Position numbers and translations under genes: made by a program. Shown piece by piece: positions 35,890 to 44,104 of a DNA stretch of 64,000 nt (position 1 is the first letter of the stretch; each line of letters begins with the position of its first letter). The stretch comes from Actinomadura physcomitrii (GTDB taxonomy: Bacteria; Actinomycetota; Actinomycetes; Streptosporangiales; Streptosporangiaceae). The DNA is taken from the NCBI RefSeq assembly GCF_008923205.2, contig NZ_WBMS02000003.1:284775-348774 (forward strand). The letters are read 5' to 3'. The notes below the pieces were generated by a model. It was not told the origin of the DNA, made no database searches, and saw only the letters and a list, made by a program, of their open reading frames with translations.

Positions 35890-36314
35890 TGAACGACATG
35901 GAGAGACTTCTCATCGAACGGGACTGCACGCGGCTGAGCGTCGACTACGGACGGTTCGTGGACTTCGGCCAGGCGGCGAAGGTGGCGGAGCTGTTCACCG
36001 ACGACGGTGTCTGCGAACTGTCCGCCGGCCGCTTCGAGGGCATCGACCAGATCCGAGCCTTCTTCGAGAAGCGCCAGCAGCAGACCGACGTCGTGTCCCG
36101 GCATGTGTCGACGAACATCACCATCGACGTGCACGACGCCGACCGCGCGACGGGCCTGGTGTACCTCACGTTCTACCGCGTCGTCCACCAGGGCGACGGT
36201 CCGGCGCCGCTCGGGCCGCCGAGTTTCATCGGCTCCTACAGCGATGAATACCGGCGCACGCCGGACGGCTGGCGGTTCGCGAGCCGGATCGGCAGTACAG
36301 CGCTCAAGAGCTGA
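35889..36314 (+). CDS. SnoaL/NTF2-like protein
   Basis: 141 residues of the NTF2-like fold: ERDCTRLSVDYGRFVDFGQA, then VAELFTDDGVCEL, a fold landmark, and GWRFASRIG at the end. Similar to SnoaL-like isomerases/dehydratases and the small subunits of ring hydroxylases; catalytic residues cannot be named. Last gene of the AtuA unit, before a hairpin. Confidence 0.8.
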   Translation: MNDMERLLIERDCTRLSVDYGRFVDFGQAAKVAELFTDDGVCELSAGRFEGIDQIRAFFEKRQQQTDVVSRHVSTNITIDVHDADRATGLVYLTFYRVVHQGDGPAPLGPPSFIGSYSDEYRRTPDGWRFASRIGSTALKS

Positions 36315-36325
36315 ACGGCGCCAGC

Positions 36326-36354
36326 GCTCGGCGGCCCGCGACGGGCCGCCGAGC
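36326..36354 (+). terminator. Hairpin terminator after the AtuA unit
   Basis: A perfect 12-bp stem (36326-36337 with 36343-36354) and a 5-base loop, 12 bases after the SnoaL-like stop. Confidence 0.72.
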
Positions 36355-36385
36355 ACGCACGCCGGCCACACGGTTCTGCGTGCGG

Positions 36386-36586
36386 CATGACCTCCGCGGC
36401 GAACCATTCCAGCCGCGCCACGAACTCGTCCGCGGTCCGCCAGGCAAGCGTGAGGCCGAGTTCCGTGACACCTGCCTCAGTGTACTGCGCGATCACCTGC
36501 AGTACCTCATCGGCGGAAGCGGGCCCCTCGTACCGCGAGACACCGGGCGGGAGCGATGTCGAAGGGGCATCCGCGGCTTGCCGCAC
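36386..36586 (-). pseudogene. Remnant of an LLM-class oxidoreductase C terminus
   Basis: On the minus strand about 67 codons read like the end of an LLM protein: SADEVLQVIAQYTEAGVTEL, GLTLAWRTADEF and RLEWFAAEVMP. An in-frame TAG lies just upstream, and the frame continues without sense past 36386 into the SnoaL-like gene. The rest of the roughly 400-base gap between the SnoaL-like and MeaB genes shows no other gene. Confidence 0.45.
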
Positions 36587-36712
36587 GGACTATCGAGCTC
36601 GAGTGCTGCGGCGAGGCCGGCCTCGCGGCGGTGGTGATGTCACGCCCGGTGATGGCATATCACTCGGGACCCTTGCGGCAGCGGTGGCCGGTGGCCCGGG
36701 GTCAGTGGCGCC

Positions 36713-37693
36713 CTAGTTCAGACCCGCGCGTGCGAGAAGGCGCTCTGCGATCACGTGGGGCGCTCGCTCGGTGCCCGGGCCGGCGAGCTTGGGGTCCTGG
36801 TCGTACTCGGCCAGCGCCCACGCGTGTGCACGGGCGGCCACCAGCGCCGCTGTGGCCTCGCGGCTCCTTCGGGCGTCCTCGGCGCGGCCTGTGGGGTGCT
36901 CGTCAAGGAATCGTCGGTGTTCCGCCACCGCGGCCCAGAGCTCGTCGACCGAGCCGTCCGGGCGGTTCGCGACCGTCGAGACGACCTTGGGGGTCCAGGC
37001 GGTCCGGGTTCCGATCGCCAGCATCTTGTGCAGTTCACGCACTAGCGACTTCGCGCCGGGCAAGTCGGCCTTGTTGACGACGTAGATGTCTGCCACCTCG
37101 AGCACACCCGCCTTTTCAAGCTGGATGTCGTCGCCGGCATGCGGATTCAGTACGAGGATCGTGGTGTCCGCGAGGAAGGAGAGATCGAGTTCCGACTGCC
37201 CTGTGCCGACGGTCTCGATCATGACCTCGTCGAAACCGTGTGCGCCGAGCGTCCAGGCGATCTCCGCGGTGCCGGGGGCGAGCCCGCCGAGTTGCCCGCG
37301 CGCACCCATGCTGCGGATAAAGACGCCGGTGTCGAGGATGTGCTCGTGCATTCGCAGGCGGTCGCCGAGCAGCGCGCCGCCGGAGAACGGCGAGCTCGGG
37401 TCTATCGCGAGCACGCCGACTGTGCGGTCGTTGCGCCGGGCGGCGCCGATCATGGCGCCGAGGAGGGTGGACTTGCCGGCGCCCGGCGCACCGGTGAGGC
37501 CGACACGACGCGGCTGGGGGCCGGCCACAGCGCGGAGCGCGGCCAGCACGTCGGCGGCCTGCGTGCCCTCCCGCTCGATGAGGCTGATCGCACGGGCCAG
37601 CGCGCGTCGGTCTCCGGCCGTGAATCGGTCGACCAGGTCCTGCACGGCGGCTCGGGAAAGCCCGGCCGGCCGCCTGGGTTGCGTGCCGCTCAT
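36713..37693 (-). CDS. meaB: MeaB/ArgK-type GTPase, B12-mutase chaperone
   Basis: 326 residues. Walker A is GAPGAGKST near residue 69, the switch region has DPSSPFSGGALLGDR and ETVGTGQSE, and NKAD is the guanine-specificity motif. This is the G3E-family GTPase that gates adenosylcobalamin loading and protects coenzyme-B12 mutases. Its ATG overlaps the GntR stop (ATGA), so both are one transcript. The matching B12-binding subunit gene is 11 kb away (48212); no mutase large subunit is in the window. Confidence 0.92.
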   Translation of the reverse strand: MSGTQPRRPAGLSRAAVQDLVDRFTAGDRRALARAISLIEREGTQAADVLAALRAVAGPQPRRVGLTGAPGAGKSTLLGAMIGAARRNDRTVGVLAIDPSSPFSGGALLGDRLRMHEHILDTGVFIRSMGARGQLGGLAPGTAEIAWTLGAHGFDEVMIETVGTGQSELDLSFLADTTILVLNPHAGDDIQLEKAGVLEVADIYVVNKADLPGAKSLVRELHKMLAIGTRTAWTPKVVSTVANRPDGSVDELWAAVAEHRRFLDEHPTGRAEDARRSREATAALVAARAHAWALAEYDQDPKLAGPGTERAPHVIAERLLARAGLN

Positions 37694-38439
37694 GCCGGCT
37701 GCCGGTTCGCCGGTGCACCGTCGACGGAGATGCTGGAGATGAACCTCATCGTCTTTCGGATGTGCCTGGTCGCCGCCTCCTCGGCGGCAACCGCGTCACC
37801 GCTGCGAATCGCGGTGAAGATGCCGCGGTGGTTGTCGTTGCCCAGACAGATCACGCGCCGGAGCGTCTCCTCGACGTCCCCTTCGAGATGCTGCTGCAGA
37901 AATCGGGTGAGCAGCATGTGGGAGGAGAGCCGCACCAGCGGGGCGAACTCGCGCATGCGCGAGTTGCCGGACGCGTCGAGCACCGACAGGTGGAAGTCCG
38001 CGTGGGCCTCACCGTACTCGGCCGCGTCGAGCTTCGGTCCGCTGGCGGTCTCCATCCGGTTGATGCATCGTTCGAGTTGCTGCACGGCATCCTCGGGAAG
38101 CGTCCGCTTCGCGGCGAGGCGCGCGGCGAGGCCATCGATGACCTCGCGGATCTGGTAGGTGTCGATGAGGTGTCGGCCATCGAGCTCGATGACCTCGACC
38201 GTCTTGTTCCCGTTGGAGATCCGCAGCAGCCCGTCCCGCTCGAGAGTGCGGAAGGCCTCGCGGAGGGGGGTACGGCTGACGCCCAGGCGTTCGGCCAGCT
38301 GTATCTGCAGCAGGGGGGTGCCGGGTGCCAGCTGTCCGCGCAGGATGAGGTCGCGCAGGACGTGCGCCACCTCATCGGCGAGGCGGGTCTGCGGCCTGGC
38401 CACGAGGCCGGCCGGCAGGTCGGCGGCGGAGTCCGGCAC
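37690..38439 (-). CDS. GntR/FadR-type regulator (paralogue 1)
   Basis: 249 residues. The N-terminal winged HTH has LGVSRTPLREAF as recognition helix and ERDGLLRISNGNK as wing; the C-terminal FCD domain keeps His residues expected to bind metal (EAHADFHLSV and a later His). FCD regulators usually repress catabolic genes until a pathway acid binds. GTG at 38439 follows GGAGGGATC. An operator copy lies 23-37 bases upstream, so autoregulation is likely. Very similar to the regulator at 41798. Confidence 0.9.
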   Translation of the reverse strand: MPDSAADLPAGLVARPQTRLADEVAHVLRDLILRGQLAPGTPLLQIQLAERLGVSRTPLREAFRTLERDGLLRISNGNKTVEVIELDGRHLIDTYQIREVIDGLAARLAAKRTLPEDAVQQLERCINRMETASGPKLDAAEYGEAHADFHLSVLDASGNSRMREFAPLVRLSSHMLLTRFLQQHLEGDVEETLRRVICLGNDNHRGIFTAIRSGDAVAAEEAATRHIRKTMRFISSISVDGAPANRQPA

Positions 38440-38461
38440 GATCCCTCCTCGATCCTGGTCT

Positions 38462-38476
38462 TTGGATGCAGGATAC
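38462..38476. promoter_or_regulatory. Operator copy 6 upstream of GntR paralogue 1
   Basis: Minus strand GTATCCTGCATCCAA. Further partial sites lie on either side (GATCCTGG at 38451 and TATCCTGTCC at 38486), so this promoter may hold several half-sites. Confidence 0.6.
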
Positions 38477-38574
38477 CAGAATAAATATCCTGTCCCGTGC
38501 GGCGGTGGACGCGCCGGTGCGTCGCACGGGCCCCGTCCGGCGGATCGCGCCGGACAGGGCCGACCGCTGCCGGC

Positions 38575-39464
38575 TCAGCGCGTGATCCCCCAGCGCTGAA
38601 GGTCGTACAACTCGATGGCGTTGCCGCGGATGAGCTGGTAGGTCTCCTGCTCGCTGCGAGCCAGTCGGTGAAGGCGGCCTGGGCATTCTGGAAGCTCAGC
38701 GACTTCGGGACCAGAGCGGGGGAGTCGGGCCCGGTGTTCGGCCACGTCGAGGACGAGCCGATGTGCATGTTCACGACCGTTCCGGTCTCTTCGCACGCGC
38801 GCCAGACCGAGTCCCAGTAGCCCGAGTGGATGCTCGGCAGCCCGAGGTAAGGCGCGCATTCGGAGAACGCGATCGCGTTCGAGCCCTTGTCCGCGCAGCG
38901 ACGCACTTCCGTCGCGGCCAACTCCGCGTCCCACAGGGGGATGAGCGTGAGCGGGACGAGCCGGCCGCGCCCCTCACCCGCGCACCAGTCGTCGATCATC
39001 CAGTCGTTGTAGGTCTGCAGGCACACGAGCGCGAAGTCCTTGTCCTCCCGCTCGAGGAAGGCCTGCCCGCAGAAGCGCGAGATCGTGGGGAAGCACAGTG
39101 CCGCTTCGACGTGGTTGAGGTCCATGTCCTTCAGCCGCTCGGACTGGATCCAAGCGCCCGGGGCCATCTCGTCGTAGGTGACGGGTTCGTGGTAGTGCTC
39201 CGAACGCAGTTCGTGGACCTGGACCATGCCGGCCGGGATCACCGAGCGGAGGTCGTCGTAGCGCCACTCGTCGGCCCACCGCGCACCCGGCAGATCCGGG
39301 TCCTCGACCATGCGGTAGCCGCCGCACGCGGGCTCCGGCCTGCCGAACACCCGCACGAGCTTCGGGGCGCGGTCGGCGTAGCGTGCGGGCAGCCGCGACG
39401 TCCACAGATCGGGAGGTTCGATCACGTGATCGTCAACCGAGATGATGCGGGGGATGTCGACCGT
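38575..39464 (-). pseudogene. Amidohydrolase (paralogue 3) with internal deletion, frameshift and no normal start
   Basis: The 5' part encodes an amidohydrolase like the one at 3610: ISVDDHVIEPPDLW, RFCGQAFLEREDKDFA, CLQTYNDWMIDDWC and MHIGSSSTWPN. After FQNAQAAFTDWLA (about 38661) the frame turns to nonsense, while another frame gives EQETYQLIRGNAIELYDL and stops at 38575, which is the normal family end. Roughly 110-140 codons, including the expected ETDYPH Asp ligand, are gone. The Shine-Dalgarno AAAGGACGG is not followed by ATG/GTG/TTG in frame; ACG stands at 39462-39464. It follows an intact SDR in the same unit. Confidence 0.72.
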
Positions 39465-39496
39465 GGTCCCGTCCTTTCGTGCAGAGGGATCGGTCG

Positions 39497-40288
39497 TCAG
39501 CGGGCTTTCGGCGGCACGTGGCTGTAGGTGCCCACCGAGGAGCCGCCCTCGATGGCGAGGACCTGGCCGGTGACGAAGGACGCCGCGTCCGAGGCGAGCC
39601 ACGCGGCGGCGCCGGCCACGTCCTCGGTCTCGGCGAGCCTGCCCATCGGGACGCGGGCGACCGCGGACGCGGCGAAGGCCGGATCGTCGAGCATGGCCTG
39701 CGTCCGCTGCGTGCGGACCATCGACGGGGCGATCGAGTTGATCCGGATCCCGTTGGGACCGAGCTCCATCGCCGCGACACGGGTGACGATCTCCAACGCC
39801 GCCTTGCTGGAGGCATAGGGAGCCACACGCGGAGCGGGGTTGCGGGCCGAGATCGAGGAGATGTTGATGACGCAGCCGCCGCCGGCCTTGATCATCGACG
39901 GCACGATCGCCTTGATCAGCCGCAGCGGCGCCCAGAAGTTGAGCGCGAACATCTTGTCCCACAGTTCGTCCGGCGCGTCGAGCAGGGGGAAGGGCTGCTG
40001 CGCCGGGGCGGCGTTGTTGACCAGGGTGTCCACGTCGTCGTGCCGTCCGGCGAGGTCGGCGATCGCCTCCTGGTCGGTGAGGTCGACGACCTCGGTGGTC
40101 GCGGAGCCACCCGCGGCGATGATCGCGTTCTTGGTGTCCTCCAGCCCGGGGGCATCGTCGGCGGCCAAAACCACTTCAGCGCCCAGCGAGGCGAACCGCG
40201 ACGCGATGGCCGCCCCGATCCCGCGGCTCGCGCCGGTCACGAGGGCCCGCCGGCCCGTCAGCGCGTCGTTGCGAAAAAGTTGAGTCAC
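39497..40288 (-). CDS. Short-chain dehydrogenase/reductase
   Basis: 263 residues. TGASRGIG, NNAAPA, the active Ser in NISSISA and YASSK are all present. GTG at 40288 follows AAGGGC. It is upstream of the amidohydrolase remnant and has an operator copy with a -10-like box about 55 bases upstream. Probably an alcohol/ketone dehydrogenase of the pathway. Confidence 0.87.
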   Translation of the reverse strand: MTQLFRNDALTGRRALVTGASRGIGAAIASRFASLGAEVVLAADDAPGLEDTKNAIIAAGGSATTEVVDLTDQEAIADLAGRHDDVDTLVNNAAPAQQPFPLLDAPDELWDKMFALNFWAPLRLIKAIVPSMIKAGGGCVINISSISARNPAPRVAPYASSKAALEIVTRVAAMELGPNGIRINSIAPSMVRTQRTQAMLDDPAFAASAVARVPMGRLAETEDVAGAAAWLASDAASFVTGQVLAIEGGSSVGTYSHVPPKAR

Positions 40289-40341
40289 AGCACAGCCCTT
40301 CGTGAGACCTCACCGCCGTCGTAGCGGGTAACGCGAATTGA

Positions 40342-40360
40342 ATTCTAGTATCCAGGATCC
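40342..40360. promoter_or_regulatory. Operator copy 7 with -10 box, upstream of the 39.5 kb SDR
   Basis: Operator GTATCCAGGATCC at 40348-40360. Read on the minus strand, the operator is followed at once by TAGAAT (40347-40342), a good -10 box. The operator would then lie in the promoter spacer. Confidence 0.7.
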
Positions 40361-40464
40361 GTCAAGCCGGAAGATGCTCTCCGGACTCTTGCCGCGACAG
40401 CGCCGATGGCATGCACGGACCCCGGACCAGCGGGTTCGTCCCAGGTCCTCATTGATTGCGTCCT

Positions 40465-40477
40465 GAGTCCTGGATAC
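40465..40477. promoter_or_regulatory. Operator copy 8 upstream of the 40.6 kb ADH
   Basis: GAGTCCTGGATAC, overlapping TACACT (40475-40480), a possible -10. About 110 bases upstream of the ADH start. Confidence 0.6.
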
Positions 40478-40588
40478 ACTCCGCCGTGTGAAAGGGCGGC
40501 CGATCGTAAGGCACGCGGGTGCTGGTGACCGCCACGCCACCTATCTCCCGATCCATCCCGGCTGACCAACTCGACCAAGGAGCCGCTC

Positions 40589-41695
40589 ATGAAGACCAAG
40601 GCCGCCGTCCTCTGGGAGCCTGGCAAACCGTGGAGCGTGGAGGAGGTGGACGTCGCCGAGCCAGGCCCCGGGGAGGTCCTGGTCAAGATGACCTACGCGG
40701 GTCTGTGCCACAGCGACGACCACAACGTGACCGGCGACTTCCCCGGCGTGGCGCCGCTGGTGGGCGGGCACGAGGGCGCCGGTGAGGTGGTCGCCGCGGG
40801 CGAGGGGGTCGACCGGGTGACGGTCGGTGACGCGGTGATGCTGCTGGCAACGCCGGCATGCGGCGTGTGCAGGTTCTGCTCCTCCGGACGCAGCTACCTG
40901 TGCGACGCCAACGCCGACGTGCTGGCCGGCCTGCGCCCCGACGGCAGCGCGCCGTTCGCGTCGGGGGACCGGAAGATCGGTGCCTACGCGCAGCTGGGCA
41001 CGTTCGCGGAGCACACCGTCGTCCGGCAGACGCAGCTGCTGCCTTACGAGCGCGACATCCCGGACGCGTGCGCCGCGATCGTGAGCTGCGGCGTGGTCAC
41101 GGGCTACGGGTCGACCGTCCGGGCGGCGCAGGTGCGCCCCGGCCAGACCGTCGTAGTGGTGGGCGCGGGCGGCGTCGGCATGAGCGCGGTGCAGGGGGCC
41201 CGGATCGCCGGCGCCGCCCGGATCGTGGCCGTCGACCCCCAGCCGTTCAAGCGCGAGCAGGCGCTCGAGTTCGGGGCGACGCACACCGCCGAGTCGATGG
41301 AGGAGGCGGCGCCTCTGGTCCGGGACCTGACCCGGGGCGTGATGGCCGACGCCGTGGTGCTGACCGTCGGCGTGCTCGACGGCGAGATGCTCGCCCCTGC
41401 CGACCAGTTGACGGCCAAGGGCGGCAAGATCGTGCTCACTTCCGTCGCCCGCCATGACGACGACCGCCCGCGCCTGCCGCTGAGCCCCTTCCTATTGTCG
41501 GCGAAGTCTCTGATCGGTGTCGTGTTCGGACTGACCAACTCGGCGGCGGACGTCAATGCGATGCTCGACCTCTACCGTTCCGGCTCGCTGCGGCTCGACG
41601 AGATGGTGACCCGCAAGTACTCGCTCGACGAGATCGCGGCCGGATATGAGGACATGCACGCCGGCAAGAACCTGCGCGGAGTGATCGAGTTCTGA
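40589..41695 (+). CDS. Zn-dependent alcohol dehydrogenase (NDMA-dependent-like)
   Basis: 368 residues of the medium-chain Zn ADHs. Catalytic zinc ligands: CHSDDH and GHEGAGEVV; structural zinc: CGVCRFCSSGRSYLC; Rossmann GAGGVG. The long loop around structural zinc and the C-terminal similarity fit the actinobacterial class III-like/NDMA-dependent ADHs that keep tightly bound NAD(H). Oxidises an alcohol to an aldehyde, which an ALDH of the cluster could take on. Confidence 0.87.
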   Translation: MKTKAAVLWEPGKPWSVEEVDVAEPGPGEVLVKMTYAGLCHSDDHNVTGDFPGVAPLVGGHEGAGEVVAAGEGVDRVTVGDAVMLLATPACGVCRFCSSGRSYLCDANADVLAGLRPDGSAPFASGDRKIGAYAQLGTFAEHTVVRQTQLLPYERDIPDACAAIVSCGVVTGYGSTVRAAQVRPGQTVVVVGAGGVGMSAVQGARIAGAARIVAVDPQPFKREQALEFGATHTAESMEEAAPLVRDLTRGVMADAVVLTVGVLDGEMLAPADQLTAKGGKIVLTSVARHDDDRPRLPLSPFLLSAKSLIGVVFGLTNSAADVNAMLDLYRSGSLRLDEMVTRKYSLDEIAAGYEDMHAGKNLRGVIEF

Positions 41696-41777
41696 CGGGC
41701 GGGGGTCGCGACTCGGCGGGGACGCACTGGGATGCCTCATCCAGTGCAGGCGGTAATGTTGGCCGGATCCGTCGGTG

Positions 41778-41788
41778 CTGGATGAGGA
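41778..41788. promoter_or_regulatory. Operator half-site near GntR paralogue 2 (weak)
   Basis: GTGCTGGATGA, 10 bases before the start of the second GntR gene. Another partly symmetric element, CACTGG..CCAGTG, is at 41725-41746. These are weaker than other copies. Confidence 0.35.
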
Positions 41789-41797
41789 GCCGAAGAC

Positions 41798-42547
41798 GTG
41801 GCCGAGACAGAACGCGACCCATTTCCCGTGAAGCTGCTGGGGCGCGCGCAGACACGGCTGGCCGACGATGTCGCGCACGTTCTGCGGGACCTCATCCTGC
41901 GCGGCGAGTTGGAACCCGGCTCCCGGCTGCTGCAGATCCAGCTCTCCGAACGGCTCGGTGTCAGCCGGACTCCGCTGCGGGAGGCGTTCCGCATACTCGA
42001 GCGGGACGGCCTGCTGCGGATCTCCAACGGCAACAAGACGGTGGAGGTCGTCGAGCTCGGCAAGGAGCCGCTCATCGAGACCTACCAGGTGCGGGAGGTC
42101 ATCGACGGGCTGGCGGCCCGGCTGGCGGCCCGCCGCGAACTGTCCGGCGAGCAGCGGGACCGGATCGAGCAGGCGATCAAGAGGATGGAATCGGCGGCCT
42201 GCTCGACGCTCGACATCGCCGCGCACAGCGAGGCGCACGCGGAGTTCCATCTGGCGATCATGGCGGCCTCGGGCAACTCCAGGCTCAGCGAGTACGAGCC
42301 GATGGTCCGCATCTCCAGCCAGGTGCAGGTGATCCAGCTCCTGCAGCGCGACGACACCGGCCAGTCAGCGTCGGCCCTGCACGACGCGGTCAGGGCGGGG
42401 GACGAGCACCATCTGAAGATCTTCGACGCGATCGTGGCCGGAGACGCGCGCGCGGCCGAGCGTGCGGCGATCCAGCACATCCGGACGACGATCAAGTTCC
42501 TGGAAAATCTTGAGGCGAAGGGCGGGACCGGCAAGGCAGCCGTCTGA
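41798..42547 (+). CDS. GntR/FadR-type regulator (paralogue 2)
   Basis: 249 residues. The recognition helix LGVSRTPLREAF and wing ERDGLLRISNGNKTVEV are the same as in paralogue 1 (38439), and the FCD domain keeps EAHAEFHL and later His residues. Since the DNA-reading parts are practically the same, both proteins should bind the same operators; their FCD domains differ more and may sense different effectors. GTG at 41798 with GAGGAGC before it. Confidence 0.9.
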   Translation: MAETERDPFPVKLLGRAQTRLADDVAHVLRDLILRGELEPGSRLLQIQLSERLGVSRTPLREAFRILERDGLLRISNGNKTVEVVELGKEPLIETYQVREVIDGLAARLAARRELSGEQRDRIEQAIKRMESAACSTLDIAAHSEAHAEFHLAIMAASGNSRLSEYEPMVRISSQVQVIQLLQRDDTGQSASALHDAVRAGDEHHLKIFDAIVAGDARAAERAAIQHIRTTIKFLENLEAKGGTGKAAV

Positions 42548-42561
42548 TCCGTCCAGGCGAC

Positions 42562-42596
42562 TGCGGGCCACGGAGAGTACTCCTCCGGGGCCCGCA
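42562..42596. terminator. Hairpin between convergent GntR and ALDH genes
   Basis: TGCGGGCC (42562-42569) pairs with GGCCCGCA (42589-42596), with a further inner GGAG/CTCC pairing. Likely serves both strands. Confidence 0.6.
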
Positions 42597-42608
42597 ACGT
42601 TCGCGCGG

Positions 42609-44075
42609 TCAGGGTCTCGCGACGTACGGCTTGCCGTCCAGGAAGACGGCCTTGCTCTCCACGTAAGGGTCGATCCCCTCCGGGCCGAACTCCCTGCCGA
42701 CGCCGGAGGCCTTGAACCCGCCGAACGGAATCCCTATGTCGACGGTGAAGCCGTTGTTGAAGTGCACCGAGCCGCTGCGCAGCCGTTTGCCGACGGCGTT
42801 CAGCTGGTCGGTGTCCTCGCCGAACACAGCGGCCGACAAACCGTAGCGCGTTCCATTGGCGATGGCGACGGCCTCGTCGAGATCGTCGTAGGGCAGCACC
42901 GTCAGGACCGGGCCGAAGACCTCCTCCTGGGCGATCCTCGCGTCCGGCTTGACCCCGTCGACGATGGTCGGCTGGACGTAGTAGCCCGTCGTGATACCGT
43001 CTGGGCGCTCTCCACCGAAGACGACGCGCCCTCCCTCGTCGCGGGCGGAGGCGATGAAGCCCAGCACCCGCTCGTACTGCGCCTTGCCGGCGAGCGGACC
43101 GATGTCGGTTCCGGCGTCGCGCGGATCACCGACGACGAGCCTGCCGACCTCCTCGGCGACGGCAGTGGTGATCTCCTTGGCCCGGTCGCGCGGCACGAGC
43201 AGCCGGGTCATCGCGGCGCAGGCCTGCCCGTTGTTGAGCGTGAAAGCGGGCGGGACCGCGACGCGCAGCCGGTCCAGGGACGTGTCCGGCAGCACGATTC
43301 CCGCCGACTTGCCGCCCAGCTCGAGCGTCACGCGCTTGAACAGCGGCGCCGCGGCCGCTGCGATCGCGGCACCGGTGACATCGCTGCCGGTGAACGCGAT
43401 CTTGTCCACCCCGGGGTGGCGCACGAGCCGTTCGGAGGCCTTGGTGTCGGCCGCGAACACGCTCAGCACTCCCTGCGGCAGTCCGGCGTGCTCGGCCGCG
43501 TCGCCGAAGGCGAGCAGGCTGAGCGCGTTGAGCGGGGACGCCTTCAGCACCATGGTGCATCCCGCCAGAAGTGCCGGCACGAGCTTGCTCCCGGCGAGGC
43601 TGAAGGGCGCGTTCCACGGCACGATCGCCGCGACCACACCGATCGCCGCTCGCACCAGCAGCGTGTTGACGCCGGTGACGCCCTGCCGGTGCTCAGTCCA
43701 GGGATAGTCCTGGTAAACGCTTTCGAGGTACCGGGCGTGGCCGGCCGCGCCGAGCACGCCGCCCACCGCGAAGGCCCTCGGCAGCCCGATCTCCTGCAGC
43801 AGCTGCTCACCGTACTCGGCGGCGTGCTCCTCGAGGTAGGTGGCCAGGCTAAGGAGGACGTCCATGCGCTCTGCGCGCGACATGCGCGGCCACGGCCCGG
43901 AGTCGAAGGCTGCGCGCGCCGCCCGGACCGCTTCGTCCACCGCGTCGGCCCCGCCGAGCGGCGCACGGGTGAAGACCTGCTCCGTGCTCGGATCGACGAG
44001 GTCGATGTGCTCATGCGGCGCGGGAGCGGCCCACCTGCCGCCCACGTAGATCTTGTCCCGCCCTGCGGCGACCAT
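42609..44075 (-). CDS. Aldehyde dehydrogenase
   Basis: 488 residues. ELGGKSAG holds the base Glu and NNGQACAAMTR the catalytic Cys; PWNAPFSL is the usual cofactor-domain stretch, so the enzyme looks active. ATG at 44075 has GGAGGGTCAA before it and is preferred to ATG 44096. It is 30 bases after the P450 stop, so the two are in one unit. Confidence 0.88.
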   Translation of the reverse strand: MVAAGRDKIYVGGRWAAPAPHEHIDLVDPSTEQVFTRAPLGGADAVDEAVRAARAAFDSGPWPRMSRAERMDVLLSLATYLEEHAAEYGEQLLQEIGLPRAFAVGGVLGAAGHARYLESVYQDYPWTEHRQGVTGVNTLLVRAAIGVVAAIVPWNAPFSLAGSKLVPALLAGCTMVLKASPLNALSLLAFGDAAEHAGLPQGVLSVFAADTKASERLVRHPGVDKIAFTGSDVTGAAIAAAAAPLFKRVTLELGGKSAGIVLPDTSLDRLRVAVPPAFTLNNGQACAAMTRLLVPRDRAKEITTAVAEEVGRLVVGDPRDAGTDIGPLAGKAQYERVLGFIASARDEGGRVVFGGERPDGITTGYYVQPTIVDGVKPDARIAQEEVFGPVLTVLPYDDLDEAVAIANGTRYGLSAAVFGEDTDQLNAVGKRLRSGSVHFNNGFTVDIGIPFGGFKASGVGREFGPEGIDPYVESKAVFLDGKPYVARP

Positions 44076-44104
44076 TTGACCCTCCGCTTCTGCCATGCCC
44101 GGCC

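Noticed and set aside
37851..39962. A single 703-codon minus-strand fusion protein
   Set aside because: Only the middle part matches a protein (amidohydrolase). The ends are shadows of the SDR and GntR genes, so a damaged amidohydrolase explains it better.
41725..41746. CACTGG...CCAGTG as a full regulon operator
   Set aside because: The arms differ from the GNATCCWGGATNC consensus; kept only as a possible extra element before the second GntR gene.
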